The notes beneath the pieces are model-generated. The model was not told the origin of the DNA and did not search any database. It worked only from the letters and a program-made list of their open reading frames with translations. Source: Modestobacter sp. (GTDB lineage: Bacteria; Actinomycetota; Actinomycetes; Mycobacteriales; Geodermatophilaceae). Taken from it: a stretch of 17,183 bases of DNA. Shown here piece by piece: positions 1-6,857 of the stretch (its first letter is position 1; the number at the start of each line of letters is the position of its first letter). A program made the position numbers and the translations under genes. The stretch spans positions 1-17,183 of the forward strand of contig JAOPWO010000232.1 in assembly GCA_025965635.1 (NCBI GenBank), written 5' to 3'.

Positions 1-947
1 CCGGCTACGGGCAGCAGCCGCCGCCCGGCTACGGCCAGCAGCCCCCGCCCGGCTACGGGCAGCAGCCCCCGCCCGGCTACGGGCAGCAGCCGCCGCCCGG
101 CTACGCCCCTCCGCCGGGCTATGCCCAGCAGGGCGCCCCGCAGCCCGGGTTCGGGCAGCCGGGCTACGGGCAGCCGGGCTACGGGCAGCCGGGCCATGGG
201 CAGCCGCCCACGGGGCCGAACCCCTACGGGGCGCCCGCGGGTACCGGCGGGGGGGTGTCCTTCGATGCGAAGAAGCTCACGATGGCCTCCTACGTCATCG
301 CCGGCGGCACGCTGCTCTTCCTGATTCTGAGCTTCTTCTCCTGGTTCCGGTTCTTCGGGGTCGGCATCAGCGGCTGGGAGTCGGGCAACGTCAAGACGGC
401 GTTCTTCCTCTTCCTCCTGGCGTCGGTGTGGGCGCTCCTGCCGGCGTTCGTCGACGTCAAGGTCGGGTTCCCCCGGTCGTGGATCACCGTCGGCCTGGCG
501 GGGCTGGGCTTCCTCCTGACGCTGTTCGCCTGGTTCGACACCTTCGACTTCGACTTCTCCATCTGGGCGTTGCTCGGCGTCCTGACGGCGGCCGCGATCC
601 TGCTGTTCGCCGTCCTGGCGCTGCTGCCGGAGCTCCGGAACCGGCCGGCGCTTCCCGGCGGTCTGGCCAGCGCAGCCCAGTGGGCCAACCAGCCCGCCCC
701 AGAATTCGGGCAGCAGTCGGGCGCGCCCGGGCATCAGCCCGGTTACGGGCATGCCGGGCCGCCGCATGCCGGGCCGCAGCACGCCGCGCCGCCACCGCAG
801 TACGCACCTCCGCCGGCCCCGCCCGCGGCCGGGACGCACGCATCGCAGCCGTTCACCCCGCCGCCCTCCTCGCCCCCGCCGTCCTCGCCGGGCGGCTCGA
901 CCGCATCGGGTGAGGGGCCGGCGACGGACCGTCCCGGCGGCGCCTGA
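1..947 (+). CDS. Rv0954-like (34 kDa antigen / DUF5336-type) four-helix membrane protein, 5' truncated
   Basis: The reading frame is open from base 3 to the TGA at 945-947, so the true start lies upstream of the window. The visible N-terminal part is a low-complexity Gly-Tyr-Gly-Gln-Gln-Pro tail encoded by 24-bp tandem repeats. Four hydrophobic helices follow (about 283-345, 394-456, 478-534 and 559-630), then a second disordered Pro/Gly/His/Ala tail. A putative internal start at 255 would remove the N-terminal tail, but the repeats are clearly translated in this frame. The neighbours are perM, purN and purH, the same order as Rv0954-Rv0957 in M. tuberculosis, where the first protein is reported to associate with the cell-division machinery. 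Fold and synteny are seen; a division role is inferred from that family. The Pfam label is from memory. Confidence 0.85.
   Translation, partial: GYGQQPPPGYGQQPPPGYGQQPPPGYGQQPPPGYAPPPGYAQQGAPQPGFGQPGYGQPGYGQPGHGQPPTGPNPYGAPAGTGGGVSFDAKKLTMASYVIAGGTLLFLILSFFSWFRFFGVGISGWESGNVKTAFFLFLLASVWALLPAFVDVKVGFPRSWITVGLAGLGFLLTLFAWFDTFDFDFSIWALLGVLTAAAILLFAVLALLPELRNRPALPGGLASAAQWANQPAPEFGQQSGAPGHQPGYGHAGPPHAGPQHAAPPPQYAPPPAPPAAGTHASQPFTPPPSSPPPSSPGGSTASGEGPATDRPGGA
3..116 (+). repeat. 24-bp in-frame tandem repeat in the Rv0954-like gene
   Basis: Four nearly identical 24-bp units lie at 3-26, 27-50, 51-74 and 75-98, followed by a shortened 18-bp unit at 99-116. Each full unit encodes GYGQQPPP. The units differ only by occasional C/G changes, which suggests recent slippage or unequal exchange. 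The array probably continues upstream of the window. Related looser GYGQPG units continue at about 165-200. Confidence 0.9.
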
Positions 948-954
948 GCCGACC

Positions 955-987
955 CGCCGGGCGGTGACTTTCGGTCTCCGCCCGGCG
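955..987 (+). terminator. Candidate hairpin terminator after the Rv0954-like gene
   Basis: A perfect 10-bp stem (955-964 pairing with 978-987, arm CGCCGGGCGG) encloses a 13-nt loop, starting 7 nt after the stop codon. No T-run follows, as is common for actinobacterial hairpins. It may terminate or attenuate read-through into perM. It could also be just an mRNA-stabilising stem. Confidence 0.45.
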
Positions 988-1030
988 CGTACGGCGGCGG
1001 GCCCGGCCGTCGGCTTGCGAGAGTGGGTGA

Positions 1031-2227
1031 GTGGTCTCGCTGCTCGCACGCCTGTCCTGGAGCGGGCCTGACGACGGGGGCCGTCGCCGCGCGCTGCCCC
1101 TGATGTGGCTCACCGTGGCCGCTGTCGCCGCGGTGACCGCCGCCGGGCTCGCCGGTCTCGGGCTGGCGGTGGTGGTCGTGCAGACCCTCGACCCCACCGG
1201 TGGCCTGCCAGTCGGGGGCTCGATCGCCCTGGCGGCGCGCCTCTGGCTCCTGGCGCAGGGGGGCGAGCTGACCCTTCCGTCGGGACGGCTGGTGCTCGCC
1301 CCGTTGCTGCTCACGCTCGGCATCGCGTGGGGTCTGTCGCAGGCGGCCCGGAGCGTCGCCGGTACGCAGGAACTCGTCGCCGCCCGGGACGCCGTCCGCG
1401 TCGCCGGCGCGGGTGTCGCCGTGCACGTCGTGCTCACCCTGCTGATCGCGGTCGTCCTCGATTCCCCCGGCGTCGGGGTGGGGCTGATCCGGACCACGGC
1501 GGGCCCGGCCGTCCTCGCGGCCGCCGCCTTCGGCTGGGGGCTGACGCGCGAGTCCGGACTGATGGACGCCGCGCTGGACCGGCTGCCGGCTGCGGCCCGG
1601 CCGGTGCTGCGCGGCGTCCTGGCCGGGCTGCTCACCGCCCTGGCGCTCTGCACCGCGGTGGTCGCCGTCGCGCTGGCCTCGGACGTCCGTGGCTACGCCG
1701 CTCTCTCAGGTTCGCTCGGCGGCGCGGCGGCCGGCGCCGTCGGCCTGCTCTCCCTCGGGACGCTGCTGCTGCCCAACGCGGCCGCAGCGGTGCTGGGCAT
1801 GTCCGCGGGCCCGGGCTTCTTCGTCGGTAGCGGCACCCTGGTGTCGGTGCACGGCGTCACGCTCGGCGCCGTGCCGGCGCTCCCGCTGCTCGCGGCCCTG
1901 CCCGACACCCAGGCGGTGCCGCTGATCGCCTTCGCCTCCCAGGCGGTGCCCGCTCTCGCGGGCCTGGTCGCCGGGACGACGGTCGGCCGCTGGTTCGGCC
2001 CGCAGGACGGCGGCTCGGTGATCGCCGGGCTGGCCGGCATCGCCTCCGGGATCCTGCTCGGGGTCGCCAGCGGCGTCCTCGCGTGGGGAGCCGGCGGAAC
2101 TCTGGGGGACGGCGGTCTGGCGCAGGTGGGGGCCCCGGCCGTGGCCACCGGGATCGCGGTGGCCGCCCAGACCGGGATCGCCGCCGCGGTCGCGGCCACG
2201 GTGACCCGATGGCGGGCGCTGGGCTGA
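1031..2227 (+). CDS. perM: Cell division protein PerM homolog (DUF6350), polytopic membrane protein
   Basis: This is a 398-residue protein made almost entirely of hydrophobic helices (about eight to ten, the first at residues 25-50) with short Gly/Ala-rich loops. It sits between an Rv0954-like gene and purN-purH, exactly where Rv0955 (PerM) lies in M. tuberculosis; there PerM is a membrane protein that stabilises the divisome under stress. The GTG start at 1031 directly follows an in-frame TGA (1028-1030), so no longer start is possible. ATG 1103, just before the first helix, is the main alternative. No convincing ribosome site is visible. The sequence itself shows only a polytopic membrane protein; the name rests on synteny and general resemblance. 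Confidence 0.8.
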   Translation: MVSLLARLSWSGPDDGGRRRALPLMWLTVAAVAAVTAAGLAGLGLAVVVVQTLDPTGGLPVGGSIALAARLWLLAQGGELTLPSGRLVLAPLLLTLGIAWGLSQAARSVAGTQELVAARDAVRVAGAGVAVHVVLTLLIAVVLDSPGVGVGLIRTTAGPAVLAAAAFGWGLTRESGLMDAALDRLPAAARPVLRGVLAGLLTALALCTAVVAVALASDVRGYAALSGSLGGAAAGAVGLLSLGTLLLPNAAAAVLGMSAGPGFFVGSGTLVSVHGVTLGAVPALPLLAALPDTQAVPLIAFASQAVPALAGLVAGTTVGRWFGPQDGGSVIAGLAGIASGILLGVASGVLAWGAGGTLGDGGLAQVGAPAVATGIAVAAQTGIAAAVAATVTRWRALG

Positions 2228-2262
2228 GCCGCCCACCCGGCCGGGAGGGGAGGCGCCCCGGC

Positions 2263-2268
2263 TAGGGT
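2263..2268 (+). promoter_or_regulatory. -10-like hexamer for purN (leaderless candidate)
   Basis: TAGGGT fits the actinobacterial TAnnnT -10 pattern and ends exactly 7 nt before the GTG of purN, so transcription would begin at or near the start codon. No recognisable -35 is present. The only SD-like stretch (GGAGGGGAGG) is more than 20 nt from the GTG, too far to act as a ribosome site. The identical hexamer and spacing occur before galE. Confidence 0.5.
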
Positions 2269-2275
2269 CGCCGAC

Positions 2276-2884
2276 GTGCCCGCAGCCGTTCCCCACCCGC
2301 GGGCGCGGGTCGTCGTCCTGCTCTCCGGCACCGGGTCGCTGTGCGCCGCGCTGCTGGCGGCCACCGACGCCCCGGCCTACCCGGCGGAGGTCGTCGCCGT
2401 CGGCAGCGACCGGGCCGCCGAGGGCCTCGCGCACGCCGCCGGGCGTGGACTGCCCACGTTCGTCTGCTCCGTCGGCGACCATCCCGACCGCGCCGCCTGG
2501 GACCGCGCGCTGGCGGCTGCGATCGCCGTCCACCAGCCCGATCTCGTGGTCTCGGCCGGGTTCATGAAGATCGTCGGCCCCGCCGTCCTCGAGGCGTTCG
2601 GCGGCCGGCTGATCAACACCCATCCCGCGCTGCTGCCGGCTTTTCCCGGCGCGCACGCGGTCCGCGACGCACTGGCCGCCGGAGTGCCCGTCACCGGGGC
2701 GACGGTGCACCTGGTCGACGCGGGCGTCGACTCCGGCCCGGTGCTCGCGCAACGGGAGGTCCCGGTCCGGCCCGGGGACGACGAGGCGCGGCTGCACGAC
2801 CGGATCAAGGTCGTGGAGCGAGAGCTGCTGATAGAGACGGTGGCGCAGTTCGTCACCACCGACCCGACGAGGAAGGCCCGATGA
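2276..2884 (+). CDS. purN: Phosphoribosylglycinamide formyltransferase (GART)
   Basis: PurN transfers a formyl group from 10-formyl-tetrahydrofolate to GAR, the third step of purine synthesis, in the cytoplasm. The 202-residue protein has the N-terminal phosphate-binding loop SGTGSL (residues 17-22; E. coli has SGNGSN), the folate-site stretch SAGFMKI, and the catalytic triad aligned to E. coli N106/H108/D144 as N114 and H116 (in LINTHPALLP) and D152 (in VDAGVDSGP). Length is normal for the family. The GTG at 2276 is favoured because a -10-like TAGGGT lies 7 nt upstream. Its TGA overlaps the ATG of purH (ATGA), so the two are probably translated together and used in the same pathway. It also fits beside perM as in mycobacteria. 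Confidence 0.97.
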   Translation: MPAAVPHPRARVVVLLSGTGSLCAALLAATDAPAYPAEVVAVGSDRAAEGLAHAAGRGLPTFVCSVGDHPDRAAWDRALAAAIAVHQPDLVVSAGFMKIVGPAVLEAFGGRLINTHPALLPAFPGAHAVRDALAAGVPVTGATVHLVDAGVDSGPVLAQREVPVRPGDDEARLHDRIKVVERELLIETVAQFVTTDPTRKAR

Positions 2885-4443
2885 CCGACCCCACCGCGAT
2901 TCGCTTACCTGTTCGCAGGGCCCTGCTGGGCGTCTACGACAAGACCGGCATCGAGGACCTGGCCGCGGGGCTGGCCGCCGCCGGTGTCGAGCTGGTGAGC
3001 ACCGGCGCCACGGCCCGACGGATCGCGGAGGCCGGCATCCCGGTCACCCCCGTCGAGCAGGTCACCGGCTTTCCCGAGTGCCTCGACGGGCGGGTGAAGA
3101 CCCTGCACCCGGGGGTCCACGCCGGCATCCTGGCCGACCGCCGCCGGCCGGAGCACGTCGCGCAGCTCGACGAGCTCGGCATCGCGCCGTTCGATCTCGT
3201 GGTCGTCAACCTCTATCCGTTCACCGAGACGGTCGCCTCGGGGGCGAGCCCCGACGAGTGCGTCGAGCAGATCGACATCGGCGGGCCTGCGATGGTGCGC
3301 GCCGCGGCGAAGAACCACCCGTCGGTCGCGGTCGTCGTCGACCCGACCCGGTACGGCGACGTCCTCACCGCCGTCGCCTCCGGCGGCTTCACGCTGACCC
3401 AGCGGCAACAGCTCGCCACCGCCGCGTTCCGGCACACCGCCAGCTACGACATCGCGGTCGCCTCATGGATGGGCAGCGTCCTCGCGCCGGACACCGAGAC
3501 CGACTTCCCGTCCTGGGTCGGGGCGAGCTGGGAGCGGTCCGCCGTCCTGCGCTACGGGGAGAACCCGCACCAGGGCGCGGCGCTGTACCGGGGGCAGACC
3601 GCGGGCCTGGCCCACGCCGAGCAACTGCACGGCAAGCAGATGTCCTACAACAACTACGTCGACACCGACGCCGCCTGGCGGGCCGCGCATGACCACGCGG
3701 ACCCCTGTGTGGCCATCATCAAGCACGCCAACCCGTGCGGCATCGCCGTCGGCGCCGACATCGCCTCGGCGCACCGCAAGGCCCATGCCTGCGATCCGGT
3801 GTCCGCCTTCGGGGGCGTGATCGCGGCCAATCGCGAGGTCGACCTCACCATGGCGGAGCAGGTCGCCGAGGTGTTCACCGAGGTCGTCGTCGCCCCGTCG
3901 TTCACCGACGACGCGGTGGCCGTGCTGACCGGGAAGAAGAACATCCGGCTCCTCCGGCTGCCGCACGTGCCGGGCCCCGGCGCCGAGATGCGGCCGATCA
4001 GCGGCGGGCTGCTGCTGCAGGTCAAGGACCGGCTCGACGCCGCGGGGGACGACCCGACCACGTGGACGCTGGCGGCGGGGGCGCCCTTGGACGCGGCCGG
4101 CCTCGACGACCTGGTCTTCGCCTGGCGCAGCGTCCGGGCGGTCAAGAGCAACGCGATCCTGTTGGCGCACGACAAGGCGACGGTCGGCGTGGGTATGGGC
4201 CAGGTCAACCGGGTCGACGCCGCGAGGCTCGCCGTCGCGCGGGCGGGGGAGCGGTCCGCCGGATCGGTGGCTGCCTCCGACGCGTTCTTCCCCTTCGCCG
4301 ATGGGCTGCAGGTGCTGCTCGAGGCGGGAGTACGGGCCGTGGTCCAGCCCGGCGGCTCCGAGCGGGACGAGGAGGTCGTCGCCGAGGCGGCCGCGGCCGT
4401 CGTGCCGCTGTACCTGACCGGCACTCGGCATTTCGCCCATTGA
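2881..4443 (+). CDS. purH: Bifunctional AICAR formyltransferase / IMP cyclohydrolase
   Basis: PurH catalyses the last two steps of IMP synthesis: formylation of AICAR with 10-formyl-THF, then ring closure. The 520-residue protein has the N-terminal IMP cyclohydrolase (MGS-like) domain with STGATA (40-45), GRVKTLHPGVHAGIL (70-84) and IGGPAMVRAAAKNH (133-146). The C-terminal transformylase domain follows, with LRYGENPHQ (223-231), NNYVDTDAAW (257-266) and the catalytic Lys-His pair K281-H282 in IIKHANPCG. The reading frame is open far upstream across purN, but ATG 2881 overlaps the purN stop and gives the usual N-terminus, so the longer form is an artefact. FolD, encoded about 1.5 kb downstream, takes part in making the 10-formyl-THF it needs. 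Confidence 0.98.
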   Translation: MTDPTAIRLPVRRALLGVYDKTGIEDLAAGLAAAGVELVSTGATARRIAEAGIPVTPVEQVTGFPECLDGRVKTLHPGVHAGILADRRRPEHVAQLDELGIAPFDLVVVNLYPFTETVASGASPDECVEQIDIGGPAMVRAAAKNHPSVAVVVDPTRYGDVLTAVASGGFTLTQRQQLATAAFRHTASYDIAVASWMGSVLAPDTETDFPSWVGASWERSAVLRYGENPHQGAALYRGQTAGLAHAEQLHGKQMSYNNYVDTDAAWRAAHDHADPCVAIIKHANPCGIAVGADIASAHRKAHACDPVSAFGGVIAANREVDLTMAEQVAEVFTEVVVAPSFTDDAVAVLTGKKNIRLLRLPHVPGPGAEMRPISGGLLLQVKDRLDAAGDDPTTWTLAAGAPLDAAGLDDLVFAWRSVRAVKSNAILLAHDKATVGVGMGQVNRVDAARLAVARAGERSAGSVAASDAFFPFADGLQVLLEAGVRAVVQPGGSERDEEVVAEAAAAVVPLYLTGTRHFAH

Positions 4444-4446
4444 TGC

Positions 4447-4500
4447 AAGGACCCGTCCTCCCCACCCCTCGCAGGCTGGACGAGCCTCGGGACCGGGCCG
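4447..4500. repeat. Dispersed intergenic palindromic repeat, copy A
   Basis: This is the first of three related elements of about 54-60 bp in the window, starting 4 nt after the purH stop. It begins AAGGACC, has CGTCCTCC near the left end, CCCTCGCA in the middle and GAGCCTCGGGAC near the right end. An inner hairpin (AGGCT, 5-nt loop, AGCCT at 4473-4487) sits inside an imperfect outer dyad (GGACCCGTCC against GGACCGGGCC). It might act as a transcription terminator for purNH. No coding content is visible. Confidence 0.7.
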
Positions 4501-4521
4501 CCATGACCCTCACCCCTAGGA

Positions 4522-4579
4522 GAAGGGCCGCGTCGTCCCCCTCACCGCTCGCGGGCTGGAGATGAGCCTCCGGACGGGG
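4522..4579. repeat. Dispersed intergenic palindromic repeat, copy B
   Basis: This is the second, more diverged copy of the element at 4447-4500, separated from it by about 20 nt, so the two are nearly in tandem. Shared blocks are AAGGGCC, CGTCGTCC, CGCTCGCGGGCTGGA and GAGCCTCCGGAC. The inner arms GGCT and AGCC are kept. The apparent ATG at 4562 lies in its right arm and probably does not start a gene. The remaining 4580-4629 stretch shows nothing recognisable. Confidence 0.65.
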
Positions 4580-4629
4580 CATGCCTCCATGGGGCCCAGA
4601 CCGCACGTCGGGCCGCCGGAGAGGGGTTC

Positions 4630-4634
4630 GGAGG
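4630..4634 (+). promoter_or_regulatory. Ribosome binding site deciding the pentapeptide protein start
   Basis: GGAGG at 4630-4634 is 8 nt from ATG 4643, within a purine-rich run. No such site precedes the more upstream in-frame ATG at 4562. This supports the shorter protein. Confidence 0.7.
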
Positions 4635-4642
4635 TGGAGGGG

Positions 4643-5218
4643 ATGGATTTCGCCCGGGTGGACTGGTGGGGAGCCGAGCTCGACGGCGTGACCTTCACTC
4701 GCTGCCGGTTCGACGACGCCGGGCTCGAGGAGCTCGTGACCCGGCGCTGCGTCTTCGATTCCTGCGTCCTGACCGGCGTGCGGATGAGTGGCTCACGGCA
4801 CGGGGGCAGTGCGTTCCTCTCCTGCCGGTTCGACCGTGCCCGGCTCATCGACGTCACCTGGACCGGGTGCAAGCTGACCGGGTCCCAGTTCCCCGGCGCG
4901 CAGCTGCGGCCGATGACCGCGACCGAGTGCGACTGGAGCTACACCGCGCTGCGTGCCGCGGACCTCTCGGCGCTGGACCTCTCCGGCCAGCGCTTCCGGG
5001 AGGCCGACCTCACCGACGCCGACCTGCGGGGGACCGACCTGACCGGCGCCGACCTGGATCGGGCCCGCCTGCAGGGGGCGAAGCTGCGGGGCGCCGATCT
5101 CCGCGGGGCTTCGATGGACGAGATCAACTGGCGCTCGTTCGACCTCACCGGCGTGCGGGTCGACCTGGTGCAGGCCGTGCAGTTCGCCCGCGCCCACGGC
5201 GCCCTCGTGGCCGACTGA
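4643..5218 (+). CDS. Pentapeptide-repeat protein
   Basis: This 191-residue protein is built of pentapeptide repeats (pattern A-(D/N)-L-x-x), which fold into a right-handed quadrilateral beta-helix. Degenerate Cys/Phe-containing repeats span about residues 15-100. A clean run spans about 117-160, with ADLTD, ADLRG, TDLTG, ADLDR, ARLQG, AKLRG and ADLRG. There is no signal peptide or membrane segment, so it is probably cytoplasmic. The family includes DNA-mimicking gyrase-binding proteins (MfpA, Qnr), but most members have no known function, so none is claimed here. ATG 4643 is preferred because of its ribosome site; an in-frame ATG at 4562 adds 27 residues but lies inside a repeat, and GTG 4634 is also possible. 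It ends one base from the convergent minus-strand gene. Confidence 0.9.
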   Translation: MDFARVDWWGAELDGVTFTRCRFDDAGLEELVTRRCVFDSCVLTGVRMSGSRHGGSAFLSCRFDRARLIDVTWTGCKLTGSQFPGAQLRPMTATECDWSYTALRAADLSALDLSGQRFREADLTDADLRGTDLTGADLDRARLQGAKLRGADLRGASMDEINWRSFDLTGVRVDLVQAVQFARAHGALVAD

Positions 5219-5219
5219 G

Positions 5220-5888
5220 TCAGATCCGCCGGGTCCTGGCCCAGGTCAGCAGGGCCTTCAGACTGCCGAGCACCCCCAGCACGGGGACGGCGATGGCGAA
5301 CCAGAAGCCCACGCCGAACCCGCCGAGCCGCCAGCTGTCCTGTCCGATCGGCACGAGCACCCCCGCGGCGGCGAGGGCGCTCACCAACAGGGCCACGGCC
5401 CCCAGCGCCCGGTGCGTGCGTGCGGGCAGCAACATCAGCAGGCCCAGCAGCAGGAGCGCCCCGCCGCCGAGCACGACGGCCAGCGGCTGCCAGAAGCCGG
5501 TGTCGCCCAGCTCGCCGAACTCCCGGAACCCGCGCCGCACCAGCTCCAGCCCGCTGTCGTCGCGGTCGGACAGCCACCGAAGGAGGAGACTGATGCCGGC
5601 CGCGACGCCGGCCAGCACGAGCAGCAGCGCGGCCGCGACGTCCGGGCGGCGGAACGCCACCGGGCCCGTGGCGTACTCCGGCGCGGTGGAGTCGGGCACG
5701 GAGGCGGCCGGCTCCGGTGCGGTGGGCTCTGCTGCGGTGGGCTCTGCTGCGGTGGGCTCTGCTGCGGTGGGCTCTGCTGCGGGGGGCTCCGGTACAGCTG
5801 CCCTCATGCCGGCGGAACTGCCGTGCGCGCTCGCCCCGCCGCCCTGGTCAGGGCCTGGTGCCGGCGTACCGTCCGTGCGCTCGCTCAC
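5220..5888 (-). CDS. Four-helix membrane protein with Pro/Ala/Glu-rich N-terminal tail, unknown function
   Basis: I do not recognise this family. The 222-residue product has a disordered N-terminal tail of about 85 residues containing EPTAA repeats. Four hydrophobic segments follow: around PDVAAALLLVLAG, WQPLAVVLGGGALLLLG, ALGAVALLVSALAAAG and GFWFAIAVPVLGVLG. The GTG start at 5888-5886 has a strong GGAGG site 7 nt upstream. The frame stays open much further upstream across folD, but only as an antisense shadow. The layout (low-complexity tail plus four helices) resembles the Rv0954-like protein at the window start, so a related envelope role is possible but unproven. It converges on the pentapeptide gene with a single base between the two stop codons. 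Confidence 0.82.
   Translation of the reverse strand: MSERTDGTPAPGPDQGGGASAHGSSAGMRAAVPEPPAAEPTAAEPTAAEPTAAEPTAPEPAASVPDSTAPEYATGPVAFRRPDVAAALLLVLAGVAAGISLLLRWLSDRDDSGLELVRRGFREFGELGDTGFWQPLAVVLGGGALLLLGLLMLLPARTHRALGAVALLVSALAAAGVLVPIGQDSWRLGGFGVGFWFAIAVPVLGVLGSLKALLTWARTRRI
5710..5799 (-). repeat. 15-bp tandem repeat encoding EPTAA units
   Basis: Three identical 15-bp units (5725-5769) and a fourth with one change (5770-5784) are flanked by one degenerate unit on each side (5710-5724, 5785-5799). They encode an AEPTAAEPTA-type tail in the minus-strand membrane protein. Copy number probably varies between strains by slippage, without shifting the frame. Confidence 0.85.
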
Positions 5889-5895
5889 GTGCCTA

Positions 5896-5900
5896 CCTCC
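5896..5900 (-). promoter_or_regulatory. Ribosome binding site of the four-helix membrane protein
   Basis: On the minus strand GGAGG lies 7 nt before GTG 5888, fixing that start. A TAGGCT hexamer (minus strand, 5944-5939) could be the -10 of this gene, giving a leader of roughly 40-45 nt that contains a 6-bp stem (5911-5916 with 5924-5929). The promoter assignment is tentative. Confidence 0.6.
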
Positions 5901-5975
5901 GCAGATCGACGGGCGTGGGGAAGACGCCCCGGGCCCGGAGCCTAGGACGGCGCCACCTGCCGCAGGACCTTCGGG

Positions 5976-5981
5976 CAGACT
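5976..5981 (+). promoter_or_regulatory. Weak -10-like hexamer for folD
   Basis: CAGACT ends 6 nt before the folD GTG, matching only A2 and T6 of TAnnnT. No SD sequence precedes the GTG, so a leaderless transcript is plausible. The call rests mainly on similarity of spacing to purN, mdh and galE. Confidence 0.3.
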
Positions 5982-5987
5982 GTCGGC

Positions 5988-6857
5988 GTGCCCGCGACGA
6001 TCCTGGACGGAAAGACGACCGCGGCTGCGATCCGCACCGAACTGACCGAGCGGGTGGCCGTGCTTGCGGCCGCGGGTCATCGCCCGGGTCTGGGCACGCT
6101 GCTGGTGGGGGACGACCCGGGCAGCCGCTGGTACGTGAACGCCAAGCACAAGGACTGCGCTGAGGTGGGCATCGGGAGCATCCAGCGCGAGCTGCCGGCC
6201 ACGGCGACCGAGGCCGACGTGCTCGCCGTGGTGGCCGAGCTCAACGCCGATCCGGCGTGCACCGGGTACATCGTCCAGCTGCCCCTGCCGCCGCAGATCG
6301 ACGAGGCGAGGGTCCTCGAGGCGATGGACCCGGCCAAGGACGCCGACGGCCTGCACCCGGTCAATCTCGGCCGGCTCGTGCTCAACGTCCCCGGTCCGCT
6401 GCCGTGCACGCCGGTGGGGATCGTGGAGCTGCTCCGCCGCTTCGACGTCCCGATCGCCGGGGCCGAGGTCGTGGTCATCGGCCGCGGCGTCACCGTCGGC
6501 CGGCCGCTCGGGCTGCTGCTCACCCGGCGCTCGGAGAACGCGACGGTGACCCTCTGCCACACCGGCACGCGCGACCTCGCCGCGCACGTGCGAACCGCTG
6601 ACATCGTCGTGGCCGCCGCAGGTGTGCCCGGCCTGGTCACCGCCGGCATGGTCAAGCCGGGCGCCGCCGTCCTCGACGTGGGGGTGAGCCGAGTCGCCGG
6701 CAAGATCGCCGGAGACGTCGCCCTCGACGTGGTCGAGGTCGCCGGTCACGTGGCTCCCAACCCCGGCGGTGTGGGCCCGATGACGCGGGCGATGCTGCTG
6801 CAGAACGTCGTCCTGGCCGCGGAGCAGGCCGCCGCGGTCGAGGTCCTGTCCGCCTGA
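5988..6857 (+). CDS. folD: Bifunctional methylenetetrahydrofolate dehydrogenase / methenyl-THF cyclohydrolase
   Basis: FolD interconverts 5,10-methylene-THF and 10-formyl-THF using NADP, linking serine and glycine carbon to purine synthesis. The 289-residue length is normal. Visible motifs are the catalytic YxxxK (Y49, K53), GYIVQLPLP (93-101), KDADGLHPVN (117-126), PCTPVGI, and the Rossmann signature GRGVTVGRP (GRSxxVG in many bacteria; the Ser-to-Gly form is usual in actinobacteria). The C-terminal NPGGVGPMT is intact. The start is GTG 5988. The gene is divergent from the minus-strand membrane protein and shares a 99-nt intergenic region with it. Its stop overlaps the next gene's ATG (TGATG). 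It can supply the formyl donor for PurN and PurH encoded upstream. Confidence 0.97.
   Translation: MPATILDGKTTAAAIRTELTERVAVLAAAGHRPGLGTLLVGDDPGSRWYVNAKHKDCAEVGIGSIQRELPATATEADVLAVVAELNADPACTGYIVQLPLPPQIDEARVLEAMDPAKDADGLHPVNLGRLVLNVPGPLPCTPVGIVELLRRFDVPIAGAEVVVIGRGVTVGRPLGLLLTRRSENATVTLCHTGTRDLAAHVRTADIVVAAAGVPGLVTAGMVKPGAAVLDVGVSRVAGKIAGDVALDVVEVAGHVAPNPGGVGPMTRAMLLQNVVLAAEQAAAVEVLSA

Noticed and set aside
1..254. Short tandem repeats at the window start as a possible CRISPR or non-coding array
   Set aside because: The units are contiguous without spacers, are multiples of three and stay in frame with the four-helix protein, so they are coding.
2228..2275. Purine riboswitch before purN
   Set aside because: Only 48 nt separate perM and purN. 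This is too short for a purine aptamer and no conserved core is seen; a leaderless start is more likely.
2341..2880. N-terminal extension making a 700-residue PurH
   Set aside because: This frame is an Arg-rich shadow of purN. The purH ATG at 2881 overlaps the purN stop and gives the normal family length.
4562..4642. Upstream ATG start for the pentapeptide protein (27 extra residues beginning MSLRTG)
   Set aside because: The ATG lies in the right arm of repeat copy B and has no ribosome site. ATG 4643 has GGAGG at 8 nt.
5412..5945. 177-codon plus-strand ORF with CCGGLCCGGL repeats
   Set aside because: It is the antisense reading of the EPTAA repeat in the minus-strand membrane protein, and has no ribosome site.
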